The notes beneath the pieces were generated by a model. The model worked only from the letters and a program-made list of their open reading frames with translations. It did no database searches and was not told where the DNA came from. This document shows, in pieces, positions 7,298-16,321 of a stretch of DNA of 36,277 nucleotides (its first letter is position 1; every line of letters begins with the position of its first letter). The position numbers were made by a program, and so were the translations under genes. This DNA is from a virus. The stretch is from the IMG/VR virus record IMGVR_UViG_3300020057_000095, positions 1 through 36,277 of that record. One strand, given 5' to 3'.

Positions 7298-7501
7298 TTA
7301 CCCAGCTAAGACGCGCTCCAGCCGTGGCCGTCCACCCGAAACAAGCTTTCGGATGAGGTCGTAGTAGTAGGCGTCCATTTTCGGGTCATCGTTCAACACT
7401 TTGGTGAAAGTCGCGATGCTGAACCCCAGCCAGGCGCAAACCTCTTCGCGAGTTGCGTTGTTAACCGCCATCCAGCGGGCTAATTTCATACCGTCATTCA
7501 T
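7298..7501 (-). CDS. Small helix-turn-helix regulator
   Basis: 67 residues from ATG 7501 (MNDGMKLARWMAVNN...). A TTG 12 codons upstream is open, but that part is low-quality protein. ATREEVCAWLGFSIATFTKVLND has the spacing of a helix-turn-helix: first helix, turn at the Gly, recognition helix with S/T residues. It is transcribed away from a second HTH gene at 7565 on the plus strand, sharing an AT-rich intergenic region. This is the geometry of a CI/Cro-type switch, although no integrase is present. Confidence 0.6.
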   Translation of the reverse strand: MNDGMKLARWMAVNNATREEVCAWLGFSIATFTKVLNDDPKMDAYYYDLIRKLVSGGRPRLERVLAG

Positions 7502-7564
7502 AGTAGATCCACTAGCAAACGTGGTTATTTTGGTCAATATTAAAATTGATTATATTTGGTGCTT
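7502..7564. promoter_or_regulatory. AT-rich divergent promoter/operator region between two HTH genes
   Basis: Sixty-three bases, much more AT-rich than their surroundings, separate the divergent starts. A TATAAT-like box is present on the minus strand (in AAATATAATC), and a plausible TTTGGT / TATATT pair with 16-base spacing on the plus strand. Two similar direct elements, ACCAAATATAA and ACCAAAATAAC, are visible on the minus strand and could be operator half-sites. Assignment rests on position and composition. Confidence 0.4.
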
Positions 7565-7705
7565 ATGACTAAGGCTGCGGATTCACTGTTAAAAAATATG
7601 CGGGCCCGCCTCTCGGCGCTCAGGATTTCTCAAAAAGACCTCGCAGAACGCGCGAAGGTCCACCCCGTGGCCATAAAGAGAACGGGTTGCCGATATGGAG
7701 GCTGA
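7565..7705 (+). CDS. Short XRE-type HTH protein, probably truncated
   Basis: One of the few plus-strand genes. It encodes 46 residues: MTKAADSLLKNMRARL, then LRISQKDLAERAKVHPVAIKR, a good Cro/CI helix-turn-helix (helix 2 SQKDLAERA, turn, recognition helix VHPVAIKR). Normal XRE domains continue with an I-E-x-G loop and two more helices. Here the frame goes to TGCRYGG and stops. A different frame just after the break reads AAC GGG TTG CCG (NGLP), as if bases encoding the usual Ile-Glu were lost. It may be a frameshift remnant or a genuinely short DNA-binding protein. Nothing identifiable follows between 7706 and 7758. Confidence 0.45.
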   Translation: MTKAADSLLKNMRARLSALRISQKDLAERAKVHPVAIKRTGCRYGG

Positions 7706-7758
7706 CGCCAAAAAAAAGTGCTGAGCGCCAAATCACCCGCCCAGTTTATTTTCTAGTG

Positions 7759-9711
7759 TTACCCGCCCCTTGACGACGAAAGAAGTTTTTCCATGTTTGA
7801 GCCGGTGTCGGCCGGCGCAAGTGATCCTCCCATTGGCGCGGGTTTGGGCCCGCCTAGTTTCATCTCACCTCCCGGCCCGCCTGGCCCTTCTGCCCCTGGC
7901 GGCGGTTGCATTGCCGCAGACCGGCGAGTTTTGTGCTGTTCGGCGTGGTCAATGAAAGCTTCTTGCGCCCGCTTGTCGCGCTTTCTAAATTCAAAGCTGG
8001 CAATGACCTTGGTGATTTCATCCAAATGCACCTCGTCGTCGTCTTCGGTTCCGATTGGAACGGTCTGCCCCTTGCTGAGCAGGTCGTTTTCTTTTTGCTG
8101 GCACTGCGTGTTGATTTTCACCGACTCATAAGCCGGATCTGGGCTTGAGAGCTTGAGCATTTCGAGTGCCTGATTACGGTCTTTAATCAGCCCCTTTTCG
8201 ATTAGGCTGCCAACTTGCTCAATCCTACCCGCTGCTGTCCACCCGAGCGGGTTCGTGTCTTCTAGCCAAACGTCGAGAGGATTTGGAACCATCCCGCCGT
8301 GGAAGGTGAACGAGGAACTGAATGGCCCTTCGATTTTCACAACGCGAGGATCTTCCTCGGTAAAATGCTGCGCCGCGAGACCGAATATTCCCATGTAGGT
8401 ATCTTGCAGCCCCTGGTTAATGGCTTTGATGAAAGGCGCGTACTGCGACCGATCTTGTTCAAGCACTAGCTGCAAGGCCAGTGCGGTTTTAGTTGCCTGC
8501 GGAATTTCACCGCGTGATGCGCCAGACATTCCCATGACGCTAGACAATGCGTTTCTCAGGTCGGCCTTGTGCGCGGCCATCTCAGCAAAGTTAAAGTTCG
8601 GCACTTCAAACTTCGGCGCGCCGCCGGCCATCGCATAGCGGATAATGTCACCAGGTCGGTCGGTAATCATCTGACTTGGAACTTTTGCCTCGTTTGAAAT
8701 CATCACACGCGGTCGCGCAACTAGGTTTCTGGCCTCCACGATGTAGCCCGTGGCGTGGTTAAGCTGCTCTTGCAGGTCCATTACCTGCTCAATGCTCGAT
8801 ACGCCGTAAAACCCAAGCGGCGGCTTATCAAACGGTAAGTGATGAACGGGTAAAAGCCCGTCGTTGTGCGGAAAGGTTACGGCCTTACAGAGTGTTTTCC
8901 CTGCCCAGCAGGCATACATGCCCTTATCAAACCAGTTGGTTGGCTTGTGGTAATAGTGGTGCAGCATGACAAGATCGTTATCTTTGCGAATCTCGCCCGT
9001 ATAGGCGTTTAAGCCCTTAGCACCCTCGGCCTCAACGTCGCCGTATGTTGCCTCCAAACCAAACCTAGAAACGGGCTCTTCGTGGAAAAAATCATACATG
9101 TCGTCGATTTCTTCAATGCCAGGGCGGAACACAAGCTTAAACGGATCGGCAACGGTTAGCTTAATGTCACCACGGTAAGAATGAATTTCCGGGTCGCCTG
9201 ATTTCGTTTCAGACGCCTGTAGCTCCATTTTGCCTCCAGCGTCCGGGTCATAGCTGCGAACCAAAAACCCGTTACCGAAAATAAGGCCGTACTTGATATT
9301 TTTTAGATAAACCTGCTCAATCTTTTTGGTGCGATGAAAGTATTTCCCGTATTTCTCGGTTTTCTCAGCAGCCTCAACGTCATCGTGTGAATCAGACGCC
9401 GGAAACACGCGCACAATCGGAAGGTTCTGAGAAACGATTGAAAGCATTCGGCTCGTTACGTTGTTGATATGGTTTTCACGAAGCCGAACCCGGTGTGCGC
9501 CGCCAGACGCGCCAGTGTCTCGCACGTAGTGGTTGCCAGTGTAGAAAGCAACCTCATCGCGCCAATTTCTATCTTGAGTCATTTTGCGTTCGTTGTGCCA
9601 GGAATCGCGCTGCTTATTGAGTGCTGAAAGCAGGTTGCCTTTTTCGGCGTCCGGGTTTTTTACATACCGTTCGAAAATATCCCTGATCGAGTTCTTTTTT
9701 TCTTCGCTCAT
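7759..9711 (-). CDS. Portal protein
   Basis: 650 residues, the size of P22-type and other podoviral portals. The N-terminus (KQRDSWHNERKMTQDRNWRDEV AFYTGNHYV, then ENHINNVTSRMLSIVSQNLPIVRVFPAS) and the following helical wing/stem pattern (MDLQEQLNHATGYIVEARNLVARPR, GMSGASRGEIPQATKTALALQ) are typical. The C-terminus is Gly/Pro-rich and disordered. It forms the dodecameric ring at the capsid vertex through which DNA is packaged. It lies at the very end of the morphogenesis block, ~16 kb from the terminase genes instead of next to them. Confidence 0.88.
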   Translation of the reverse strand: MSEEKKNSIRDIFERYVKNPDAEKGNLLSALNKQRDSWHNERKMTQDRNWRDEVAFYTGNHYVRDTGASGGAHRVRLRENHINNVTSRMLSIVSQNLPIVRVFPASDSHDDVEAAEKTEKYGKYFHRTKKIEQVYLKNIKYGLIFGNGFLVRSYDPDAGGKMELQASETKSGDPEIHSYRGDIKLTVADPFKLVFRPGIEEIDDMYDFFHEEPVSRFGLEATYGDVEAEGAKGLNAYTGEIRKDNDLVMLHHYYHKPTNWFDKGMYACWAGKTLCKAVTFPHNDGLLPVHHLPFDKPPLGFYGVSSIEQVMDLQEQLNHATGYIVEARNLVARPRVMISNEAKVPSQMITDRPGDIIRYAMAGGAPKFEVPNFNFAEMAAHKADLRNALSSVMGMSGASRGEIPQATKTALALQLVLEQDRSQYAPFIKAINQGLQDTYMGIFGLAAQHFTEEDPRVVKIEGPFSSSFTFHGGMVPNPLDVWLEDTNPLGWTAAGRIEQVGSLIEKGLIKDRNQALEMLKLSSPDPAYESVKINTQCQQKENDLLSKGQTVPIGTEDDDEVHLDEITKVIASFEFRKRDKRAQEAFIDHAEQHKTRRSAAMQPPPGAEGPGGPGGEMKLGGPKPAPMGGSLAPADTGSNMEKLLSSSRGG

Positions 9712-10055
9712 AGACCTTCCACGTGGTCAAAAGATTGCGCCGCCTGCCTCTTGTAAGCGGTCACCAGGGCAAATTCGCCCTTGAGATAAGCCAAATCCTG
9801 CTCTGCTTTTTGCGCGAACTCGGCAGACTTTTCGCCGCCCTCTTTCAGCTGGCCCATGCCCTCGAACACCGTGCCCAGTTTCTCAGCAAAAGACGAAATG
9901 GCCGCAGCGGCCCGCGCCTGCTCTGTTCTGATTTGAGAAAGCCCACTTTCAATGCCAGCCTGGCGCACGCTTGAAACGTACTCACGCCACACGGCAAGGC
10001 CAAAGAGCAAGATCAGGGCTAAAAACATGATGATTAGAGCAAGGTAGGTTTCCAT
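9708..10055 (-). CDS. Membrane-anchored coiled-coil protein
   Basis: 115 residues, starting METYLALIIMFLALILLFGLAVW, a single N-terminal transmembrane helix. It is followed by ~85 mostly helical residues rich in Ala, Glu, Gln and Lys (RTEQARAAAAISSFAEKLG...) that should form a coiled coil. It overlaps the portal gene start by four bases. A membrane-bound virion or ejection-channel component is possible from position; a holin-like role is less likely given the long soluble helix. No family recognised. Confidence 0.65.
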   Translation of the reverse strand: METYLALIIMFLALILLFGLAVWREYVSSVRQAGIESGLSQIRTEQARAAAAISSFAEKLGTVFEGMGQLKEGGEKSAEFAQKAEQDLAYLKGEFALVTAYKRQAAQSFDHVEGL

Positions 10056-12089
10056 TTAATCCTCAAGGGCTTTTAAACGTGCCCTTTTTCGTTCTGCCGC
10101 AGCCTTGTCGCTATCGATAATCATATCAGGAAATGCGACGGACATGCCTTGCAGTGCCTTTAACCGGCGAGACATAGGGTCTGTGCGGTATCCGGCCATG
10201 CGTGCCGCGTATTCCCCGTCTATTGCCCCCGTTTGACCGCCTGGATTTGGTTTTAGTGATTTTGGTGTGCTGGATGATTTGGGCACACCCGGCGCAGTGC
10301 GCGCCGTCTTTTTTAGTTTTTCAACTATTCCGCGATTTATCAAGCCCTCAGAAATACCGCGCTTCATGTCTTTAAAAAGGCTGCTCGCTCCCGTTCCAGA
10401 AGACGAAAGAATGGGTGAACCGTAGTCTCGCCCAAGGCGAAGAACCTCCGCCACGTCAACCAACTCCTGCGGCGTGAAAACAGACTTCATAACCGGCGAG
10501 TTTGCCTTGAAGTTTTTCAGAGTCGAATCAAAGAGAATGTTTCCGGCGCCGTCCGTCTTAAGCAGCGTGCGCATATAAGAGCCCTTGAGTGCCTGGAAAT
10601 CTTCTGGTGACAGGATTTTTTTAAGCTTACCCACCTGCAGGGTGTTAGAGAACAGCCTGGTAAATACCCTTTCGTCTGGAACATTGCCGCCCAAAACGTC
10701 TTTTACAAGATGCGAGTTGTCGTTAATGAATCCGGTCATTTTTTTGTTGTTTGCTAGAATCTCATCGGCAAAGGCGGGGTTGACGTGCTTCCTTACGGTC
10801 TTTTCAAGAGCGTCGTTAATCGTGCCGTAAAGATCGCGCATCTTTGAAACGTCCGGCGGTATTGCCCCGAGCGGGGTTTTGTCTGAGAAAGCATATTTGC
10901 CAATCCATTGACGCTGCTCGTTTAGTTGTTTGAAACTGCCATTAGAATTTTTCAGCGCCTCGGTTGTTCTGAGCAAGTGCCTGCCCTGAGCTCGTTCGGC
11001 ATCGGTTCCGCGCTTAACCAAGCCCTTTGCGTATTTTTCAATTCCGCTTAGCTTTGATTCAAGCGTTGCCATGGCTCCGCGATCAACGAGCCCGCCCGGG
11101 AAATACTTTTGAACCGAATCATAGGTAAGATCTATATCCTTGAAAAACTTACCAACCGCAGTATTGTGGGCCTCGCGAATAAGCTGCCCGGCTTCGGCGG
11201 TATCCGCTGGTATTTTACCGCCGCCGATCTTCTCGACCTGGCGCCCAGCCGCTTCGTTGATTTGCCCTAGTCCCTTGGCGTGTCTTTCGAGTTCCTTTGC
11301 GCCTGCCGGACCCTCGGCAACGTTTCTTGTCGTTCTGGAAATTGTCGAACCTGGGCCGAACTCAATGGCCTCAGATAAAAGGGCAGGGTCAATGCCGTTT
11401 TTCTTGGCAATGGCAGCTCGTTGAGCCCAATCAGCGGCTTGCCTTGGTTTAGTCACCGACGAAACCGAGTCCATCACCGCGTTACCGGCGCTTTTCGTGA
11501 TACCAAGCGCATGGCTGGTGCCCCTGGTGCCTGTCGCTACGTCAACAGCCTTAGCAGCAAGCGTAGCGCCCACATCAGCGGTCTTTGTGCCAACTTTAAC
11601 GCCGAGCTTGGCGAGCGCAACAGGTGGAATGAAATTGGTCCAATCCATAGAGAAGTCAGCACCAAGCCCGACTGCTCCGCTCGCCGTTGGATCAAGTATA
11701 CCGCCCTTTTGAAGCCGCCAACCTTCCCCACTTTGATTGTAAATACCAGGAAACGCATCGCTCAAGGCACTATCACCAACTCCGGCCTTTTGAACTATTT
11801 CTTTACCAGTTGGCGCACTGTCAGGGTCTTCGGCGAACTGCCTGGTAAACGCCGAAATAGGGTTCTGGCCCTTTTGCGCAGCTGAGACAGCCGCGCGCGT
11901 CGGTGCGCCGGTAACACTGTCAGCAGCGCGGCCAATAGGAACCAAAACGTTCTCAACTGCGCCCATTCCTAATTCCTTGATGCGTTTGAGAAGCGTCTTT
12001 TTCTCTAGTTGATCCATTTGGTCGTCTGTTAGGCCGTTCTCGTTGGCCTCAAGAGCCGACATTTCCGCGTCTGTTAGTGGTTTTGACAT
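10056..12089 (-). CDS. Large internal virion/ejection-type protein
   Basis: 677 residues from ATG 12089 (MSKPLTDAEMSALEANENG), which overlaps the previous stop as TAATG and has GAGGTG upstream. It is Ala-rich and helical, with a hydrophobic Gly/Ala stretch (~100-180: GAVGLGADFSMDWTNFIPPVALAKLG...) and long charged helices after it. No enzyme motif was found. Size, composition and position (between two other Ala/Gln-rich proteins and the portal) fit podoviral internal core or ejection proteins, which form a channel for DNA across the envelope. This is an inference from context. Confidence 0.6.
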   Translation of the reverse strand: MSKPLTDAEMSALEANENGLTDDQMDQLEKKTLLKRIKELGMGAVENVLVPIGRAADSVTGAPTRAAVSAAQKGQNPISAFTRQFAEDPDSAPTGKEIVQKAGVGDSALSDAFPGIYNQSGEGWRLQKGGILDPTASGAVGLGADFSMDWTNFIPPVALAKLGVKVGTKTADVGATLAAKAVDVATGTRGTSHALGITKSAGNAVMDSVSSVTKPRQAADWAQRAAIAKKNGIDPALLSEAIEFGPGSTISRTTRNVAEGPAGAKELERHAKGLGQINEAAGRQVEKIGGGKIPADTAEAGQLIREAHNTAVGKFFKDIDLTYDSVQKYFPGGLVDRGAMATLESKLSGIEKYAKGLVKRGTDAERAQGRHLLRTTEALKNSNGSFKQLNEQRQWIGKYAFSDKTPLGAIPPDVSKMRDLYGTINDALEKTVRKHVNPAFADEILANNKKMTGFINDNSHLVKDVLGGNVPDERVFTRLFSNTLQVGKLKKILSPEDFQALKGSYMRTLLKTDGAGNILFDSTLKNFKANSPVMKSVFTPQELVDVAEVLRLGRDYGSPILSSSGTGASSLFKDMKRGISEGLINRGIVEKLKKTARTAPGVPKSSSTPKSLKPNPGGQTGAIDGEYAARMAGYRTDPMSRRLKALQGMSVAFPDMIIDSDKAAAERKRARLKALED

Positions 12090-13102
12090 TATTTCACCTC
12101 GTACCATTTGCCGTCGGTCGGGTTCTTCTCATATGTCACGCCGTCAACTCGTTTTTGTGCATGCGGTGCGTGCCCGCCCGCGCCCGCGCCCGCGCCCGAC
12201 CTTCTAAACCCGTAGGCCCTAACGGTCGCATCGTGCCGCACCTCGGAGTCTTTGCGGGCAGATTCGAGCACTTTTAGATAACCGGCATTGCCAAGATATG
12301 CCGTGCCGGCACTTGTCGGGTCGCCTATGGCGGCTAAAATCAAGTCCATGTCTGGCCCGGCAAGCGCCCCAAGGTTCGCAGCCTCTTTACCCTCGATGAC
12401 CACGTTACTTGCTGCTTTTTCAATCTGCTTTCGGCCCTCCGAATAAGGCGTCGAACGCACGCCGTGTGTTTTAATAACATCCCGAAGCGAGTTCATTGCA
12501 ATGTCAAATTTAGAATATGCTGCGCTTGATGATTTAACTTTTTTCAAATCGTCGTCGGTTGGCATGGCGCCATCTAAGAGTTCGTAGCCGTATACGCTGA
12601 CAGGACCGGACTTACCTTTGGCTGCCTTTACGGCCTTGTCGTAATTTAAGTCCTGCCCGCGCCTGGTCGTTGAGTCGGATCGGGTTCTCTGCGAATCTTC
12701 GAACGCTTGGCGCATACGCAACAAATTTTCTTGGTTGCCACCTGCTGCCTGCGCAAGCGCCATTTGATTTTCAAGCTGAAGCCGCATTTTTTGAGGAAGC
12801 AACTCGCGCTCTTGTTTCATCTTGGCAAGCGAGGCGATCGCGCTGAGTTCGCCCTTGTCGTCGAGAGCGGCAAGCCGACTTTTCATGTTCGCATCACGCG
12901 CGGCCATGTGTTTCCGGTATTCGTCGGCACCATTTCCGCCGCTGATACCCGCAGACCAGCCGGTTGCAAGCGCGGTCAGCGCCTTTCCGATGGGCGATAG
13001 GTCGTTGCTTTGAACCTGCTCCGCGCGTTCTTTTATGCGCCTGCGATGTTCGGCAATCGCAGTTTCAAGGTCAAGATCAGAGTTGTCGGTTTCATCGTAC
13101 AT
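12089..13102 (-). CDS. Probable internal virion protein
   Basis: 337 residues from ATG 13102, which has AGGAG eight bases upstream; the frame is open 13 codons further. It is mostly helical, with Lys/Glu/Gln-rich heptad-like segments (LAKMKQERELLPQKMRLQLENQMALAQAAGG) and a Gly/Ala-rich C-terminus SGAGAGAGGHAPH encoded by a short GC-only repeat near 12172-12200. The middle part (AIGDPTSAGTAYLGNAGYLKVLESARKDSE) looks globular. It probably acts with the adjacent large protein in the virion. No homologous family recognised. Confidence 0.6.
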   Translation of the reverse strand: MYDETDNSDLDLETAIAEHRRRIKERAEQVQSNDLSPIGKALTALATGWSAGISGGNGADEYRKHMAARDANMKSRLAALDDKGELSAIASLAKMKQERELLPQKMRLQLENQMALAQAAGGNQENLLRMRQAFEDSQRTRSDSTTRRGQDLNYDKAVKAAKGKSGPVSVYGYELLDGAMPTDDDLKKVKSSSAAYSKFDIAMNSLRDVIKTHGVRSTPYSEGRKQIEKAASNVVIEGKEAANLGALAGPDMDLILAAIGDPTSAGTAYLGNAGYLKVLESARKDSEVRHDATVRAYGFRRSGAGAGAGGHAPHAQKRVDGVTYEKNPTDGKWYEVK

Positions 13103-13112
13103 TCGAGGTCTC

Positions 13113-13913
13113 CTAGAGCCGGTATTTGCGCTGGCTTGCATATGGTTGGCTCATGCCAAAGTCTTCGCTTGATGGAATATGGCCGAAACCATGATCCACC
13201 TGAGCCCCCGAGGACGTTGGAATAGACCCACTAGAACTAGATTTCGCTGCGCCCGCACTAGACATGCCTCCGGTTGCGGCTGCAACGCCCGTATTTATAA
13301 GCTGCGCCCCAAGTTGCCTTTGATATGCCGCAATCTTTTCTTTTGCATCAAATGCCTGCGCAAGTGCCGCCTGAGACGCCGCCGCATCGCCTGATTCAAT
13401 GGCCATCTGTGCGCGAATGAATGCGGATTCTTGAGCGCGCCGTAAATCAGCCATATGTTGACGGGATTCGGCAACGCGGTCAGCCTTCTGTGATTTTAGG
13501 TTGGCAGAATCTTGAGCAAGACCCGCCAAGCGCCCGCTTAATCGGTCATAAACATCTTGGATTGAGCCTTGATTGGAAAACCCGCCAGACGTGCCGTATG
13601 CGCCCTGATGGTTCTGAACGCCTGACAACGCCTGTTGACCGCCTTGCACGGCTATCGCGCGCTGGCCCTGAAAGTATGGGTCTTGAGACAGTTCGCCGGG
13701 CGCTGATTCGTCTTGCAGCGCCCTAAGCCTTGTTTCCATTTCAGGAGAAAAGCCGGGCATAGTCGAACTGCGCAGCGTGCGGTTTAATTCATGTTGCTTT
13801 TCTTTGGCTTTCTTGCGGTCTTCCCCTGCGTCCCACTGATACTTTTCCGAGCGTTTTCTGCCTTGATTTGGAACCCCTAAGTAATCGCCCAAGTCTTCAT
13901 CAAAAAAGCCCAT
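13113..13913 (-). CDS. Probable virion-associated protein, Gln/Ala-rich
   Basis: 266 residues beginning MGFFDEDLGDYLGVPNQGRKR. A long middle section resembles phage internal proteins that assemble on the portal: GQQALSGVQNHQGAYGTSGGFSNQGSIQDVYDRLSGRLAGLA, then helices with Q/A/R heptads. The C-terminus is Ser/Gly-rich (AKSSSSGSIPTSSGAQ). The ribosome site GGGGAAAA lies just before ATG. It is the first of three likely core or ejection genes in a row. Function is inferred from place and composition only. Confidence 0.6.
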   Translation of the reverse strand: MGFFDEDLGDYLGVPNQGRKRSEKYQWDAGEDRKKAKEKQHELNRTLRSSTMPGFSPEMETRLRALQDESAPGELSQDPYFQGQRAIAVQGGQQALSGVQNHQGAYGTSGGFSNQGSIQDVYDRLSGRLAGLAQDSANLKSQKADRVAESRQHMADLRRAQESAFIRAQMAIESGDAAASQAALAQAFDAKEKIAAYQRQLGAQLINTGVAAATGGMSSAGAAKSSSSGSIPTSSGAQVDHGFGHIPSSEDFGMSQPYASQRKYRL

Positions 13914-13922
13914 GGTTTTCCC

Positions 13923-14219
13923 CTAAATAAGTATGAGCGTGCAAACGCCCGCAGTTGACCGCTTCAAAAACAGGCGGTTTAAGTCAGATGGTTTTGTAAA
14001 ATTTATTTCCGCCGTCCCGTTGGGATAGGATGCTACGGGTATGACGTAGCGTGGAACTCTGCCGAGTGAATGGCCGACCTCAGTCTCTGCAACTCCAATG
14101 TTAACAGTAAGGATTTGACAGTCAATGTTGTCGTCAAACGTGATTTTCTTTCTGCTCCACTGCAAAACCTGCTGAAACCAAGAGCGCGGCGCATTTTCAC
14201 CGAAATCAACGAGGTTCAT
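13923..14219 (-). CDS. Small structural protein following the nozzle gene
   Basis: 98 residues, ATGA overlap with the nozzle gene. The sequence is beta-rich: DNIDCQILTVNIGVAETEVGHSLGRVPRYVIPVASYPNGTAEINFTKPSDLNRLFLKRSTAGVCTLILI. A strand-rich protein with a 'HSLGRVPRYVIPV' core like this is often encoded near tail-tip genes in podoviruses, possibly a small tail or needle component. No catalytic motif. Family not identified with certainty. Confidence 0.6.
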   Translation of the reverse strand: MNLVDFGENAPRSWFQQVLQWSRKKITFDDNIDCQILTVNIGVAETEVGHSLGRVPRYVIPVASYPNGTAEINFTKPSDLNRLFLKRSTAGVCTLILI

Positions 14220-16321
14220 GCGTAATTTCCTCGGTTTCTCAGGATTACGGCGTCTTGCTCAAGCCCCTGAATGCTAACATCCTGCTGCAGCACGGCGTTT
14301 GCGAACTTGTAGCTCACCGAGCGGCATTTTCTGCGAGATATCGACACGTTTCTAGCCGTAACGCCAGCCGCTGCGGTCGTAATCGATATAGATTTTGAAT
14401 CACTATAAGAATTGACCCAATCATAGGCTGAGGTCATTGTTGTTGAGACCGCGCCGCTCGATGCGTCCACATTCAAAAGAATGGAAGGCTTCATGAGTTT
14501 CTTAACGCGCGCAGGAGATCCGAAGTTAAACCAATTCGTTATGTAAAATGCGTTGATCGGAACATAGGTCAGCAACGAAATTGTTCCGGTTCCCTGAGTA
14601 GTCAAGTCAATGGCCGCGCCGCCAGCAGTCGCCGCAACTTTAATGCTCGTTGCGCTAATTCTGATCGCAAAATACGGGATATTGTCGATGAGGCCAGTCG
14701 GTACGGCGCCCGTACTTCTAAAAGTGATTATGTCGTTGGTCTGGTAGCTGTTTACGACCGTAATAATATCGGTCCCGGTAGTCACCGAAGCTGGCGCCAC
14801 ATACTCAACTTGAATATCTTGGAAGTTTACATTGGTGCCAAGCCCGGTTGCCGCCCTCTCAGACGCGCAAAACCCAGTGTAAGAGCCCCACAAGAAGCGG
14901 TCGCCGTCCCATGCCACGCATTTAGCATTTAGGGCCTTGCGCTGAAACCATCCGACAAGCGTGCCCTGGTCTTCTCGAATATCTAGAACCCATGCGATGC
15001 GCGCGGTTGGCCCCCCGGTGAAACAGTAGTATAGCCCAAGCTTTTTATGATGAAACGCAACCGAAGTTAATTGCAGTGCGACAGATTCGGAGTTGACAGC
15101 GCTTTCAATTTTCTCACCAATACGCACGGGTTTGTCGCCGTTGGTCGCATAGAACCCGGACTGCGAGCGGTATACCAGATAGTTTTTGGTTTCGTCGCCA
15201 ACAACTATAGCAGACTTCGGAGCAGAGCACCCGTTGCCGTTGGTTTCCACTCGACGAAATGAGTAAGCATTGTTTCCCGTGTCGTCTGGGCCGATGCCGC
15301 CAAAAACAGCAAGCTTAGTTTTCTTGAACACAAAAAGAGATTCAAGGTAGCTCGCACAAACCTGAACGCCTTCACCGTCGCCAACCCCGAACCCGTAAAC
15401 GAATGCCTCTTTTTGCGCCTGGTCGGACGGCCAAGAGTGCGGGTTAGTGCTCTTTGAGTTGTAAACCCGGTCACCCTTCCACGCCACAAGCCGCCCGTAG
15501 TGCTCAATTAGCCCAACAAATGCCGTTGGCGCGGTAACGTTGAGCGCAAGACCCAACTCCGAATATAGTTGACTCTGAGTGTCCGAAATCGCAACCGTCA
15601 CAACATCAGAGAACCCAGCAGTTACGTCTGCGGCAAGCCATGTGTAAGTCTTTACTAACTTTGACGCTGCGGCAATCGTGTCAGCCCTCGAATAGATCCG
15701 CACCACGTCGCCGGCAATAAGCGTCTGAGGTCCGGTGTTTCCGGTCACTCGAATGGTTGCAGCTGAAACGATAGACGGCAAAAGAGTTGCGACAGCCGGG
15801 CTTTCCCCTCGCCCATTATCGACCGTGTAAATGTAGGTGAACGCGCCAGCGCCGCTTGCCGAAGTCAGAGCAACTGTTGGCCGCGCGTAAATCGCGCTTG
15901 CAACAATATTTGTTCCGTCGAAATATCTGAGCACGTTTGTACCATCGACAAAAAACAGCTTGCTATCTAGCACCGCAAACCAAATCAAATTGATTGTAGA
16001 GATTGCAGGGCTTGGGGTTATGACCGTAACCACGTCAACAAGTGATGTTGCGTAGCTGAATACGCCATTAGAGAACTTGAAATAATACTTCGTGCTGCCA
16101 AGTGTAGCCGATCCGATTTCATCAATCGTAATAGATGCAGTTTCGTCGGCACTAAACATAGATTCGCTGCCGGCAAACTTTGAAATTGTGCCATTGCCGT
16201 TTTGAAAGCAATTTTCCGCGCCGATCGAAACTCCGTCTCTCACGTCGGAAAGATTGGTCTTTAGATCAAGACCGAAAAAGCGCGGTATTCTAAGACGCGA
16301 ATTACCTGCCATAGCGGTCAT
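14216..16321 (-). CDS. Tail nozzle (beta-propeller) protein
   Basis: 701 residues; ATG overlaps the adaptor gene's end. A second ATG three codons in (MAGNSRLRIPRFFG) may be the true start. Repeated blade-like strands are seen (KYYFKFSNGVFSY, KLFFVDGTNVLRYFDG, RLVAWKGDRVYNSK, LFVFKKTKLAVFGG, CSAPKSAIVVGDETKNYLVYRSQSGFYATNGDKPVRIG). These match the beta-propeller platform of podoviral nozzle proteins (T7 gp12-like), which form the lower tail through which DNA leaves. Residues ~510-583 form a separate inserted domain that also occurs in the adaptor gene next door. Confidence 0.78.
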   Translation of the reverse strand: MTAMAGNSRLRIPRFFGLDLKTNLSDVRDGVSIGAENCFQNGNGTISKFAGSESMFSADETASITIDEIGSATLGSTKYYFKFSNGVFSYATSLVDVVTVITPSPAISTINLIWFAVLDSKLFFVDGTNVLRYFDGTNIVASAIYARPTVALTSASGAGAFTYIYTVDNGRGESPAVATLLPSIVSAATIRVTGNTGPQTLIAGDVVRIYSRADTIAAASKLVKTYTWLAADVTAGFSDVVTVAISDTQSQLYSELGLALNVTAPTAFVGLIEHYGRLVAWKGDRVYNSKSTNPHSWPSDQAQKEAFVYGFGVGDGEGVQVCASYLESLFVFKKTKLAVFGGIGPDDTGNNAYSFRRVETNGNGCSAPKSAIVVGDETKNYLVYRSQSGFYATNGDKPVRIGEKIESAVNSESVALQLTSVAFHHKKLGLYYCFTGGPTARIAWVLDIREDQGTLVGWFQRKALNAKCVAWDGDRFLWGSYTGFCASERAATGLGTNVNFQDIQVEYVAPASVTTGTDIITVVNSYQTNDIITFRSTGAVPTGLIDNIPYFAIRISATSIKVAATAGGAAIDLTTQGTGTISLLTYVPINAFYITNWFNFGSPARVKKLMKPSILLNVDASSGAVSTTMTSAYDWVNSYSDSKSISITTAAAGVTARNVSISRRKCRSVSYKFANAVLQQDVSIQGLEQDAVILRNRGNYA

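Noticed and set aside
7217-7300. tRNA-like sequence on the minus strand (AAGCTCAGTGGTAG D-arm-like, then CACAAC/GTTGTG hairpin)
   Set aside because: The D-stem does not close, no T-arm or acceptor pairing is found, and the hairpin has six rather than five pairs with no following GGTTCGA-type arm. More likely an operator or chance similarity.
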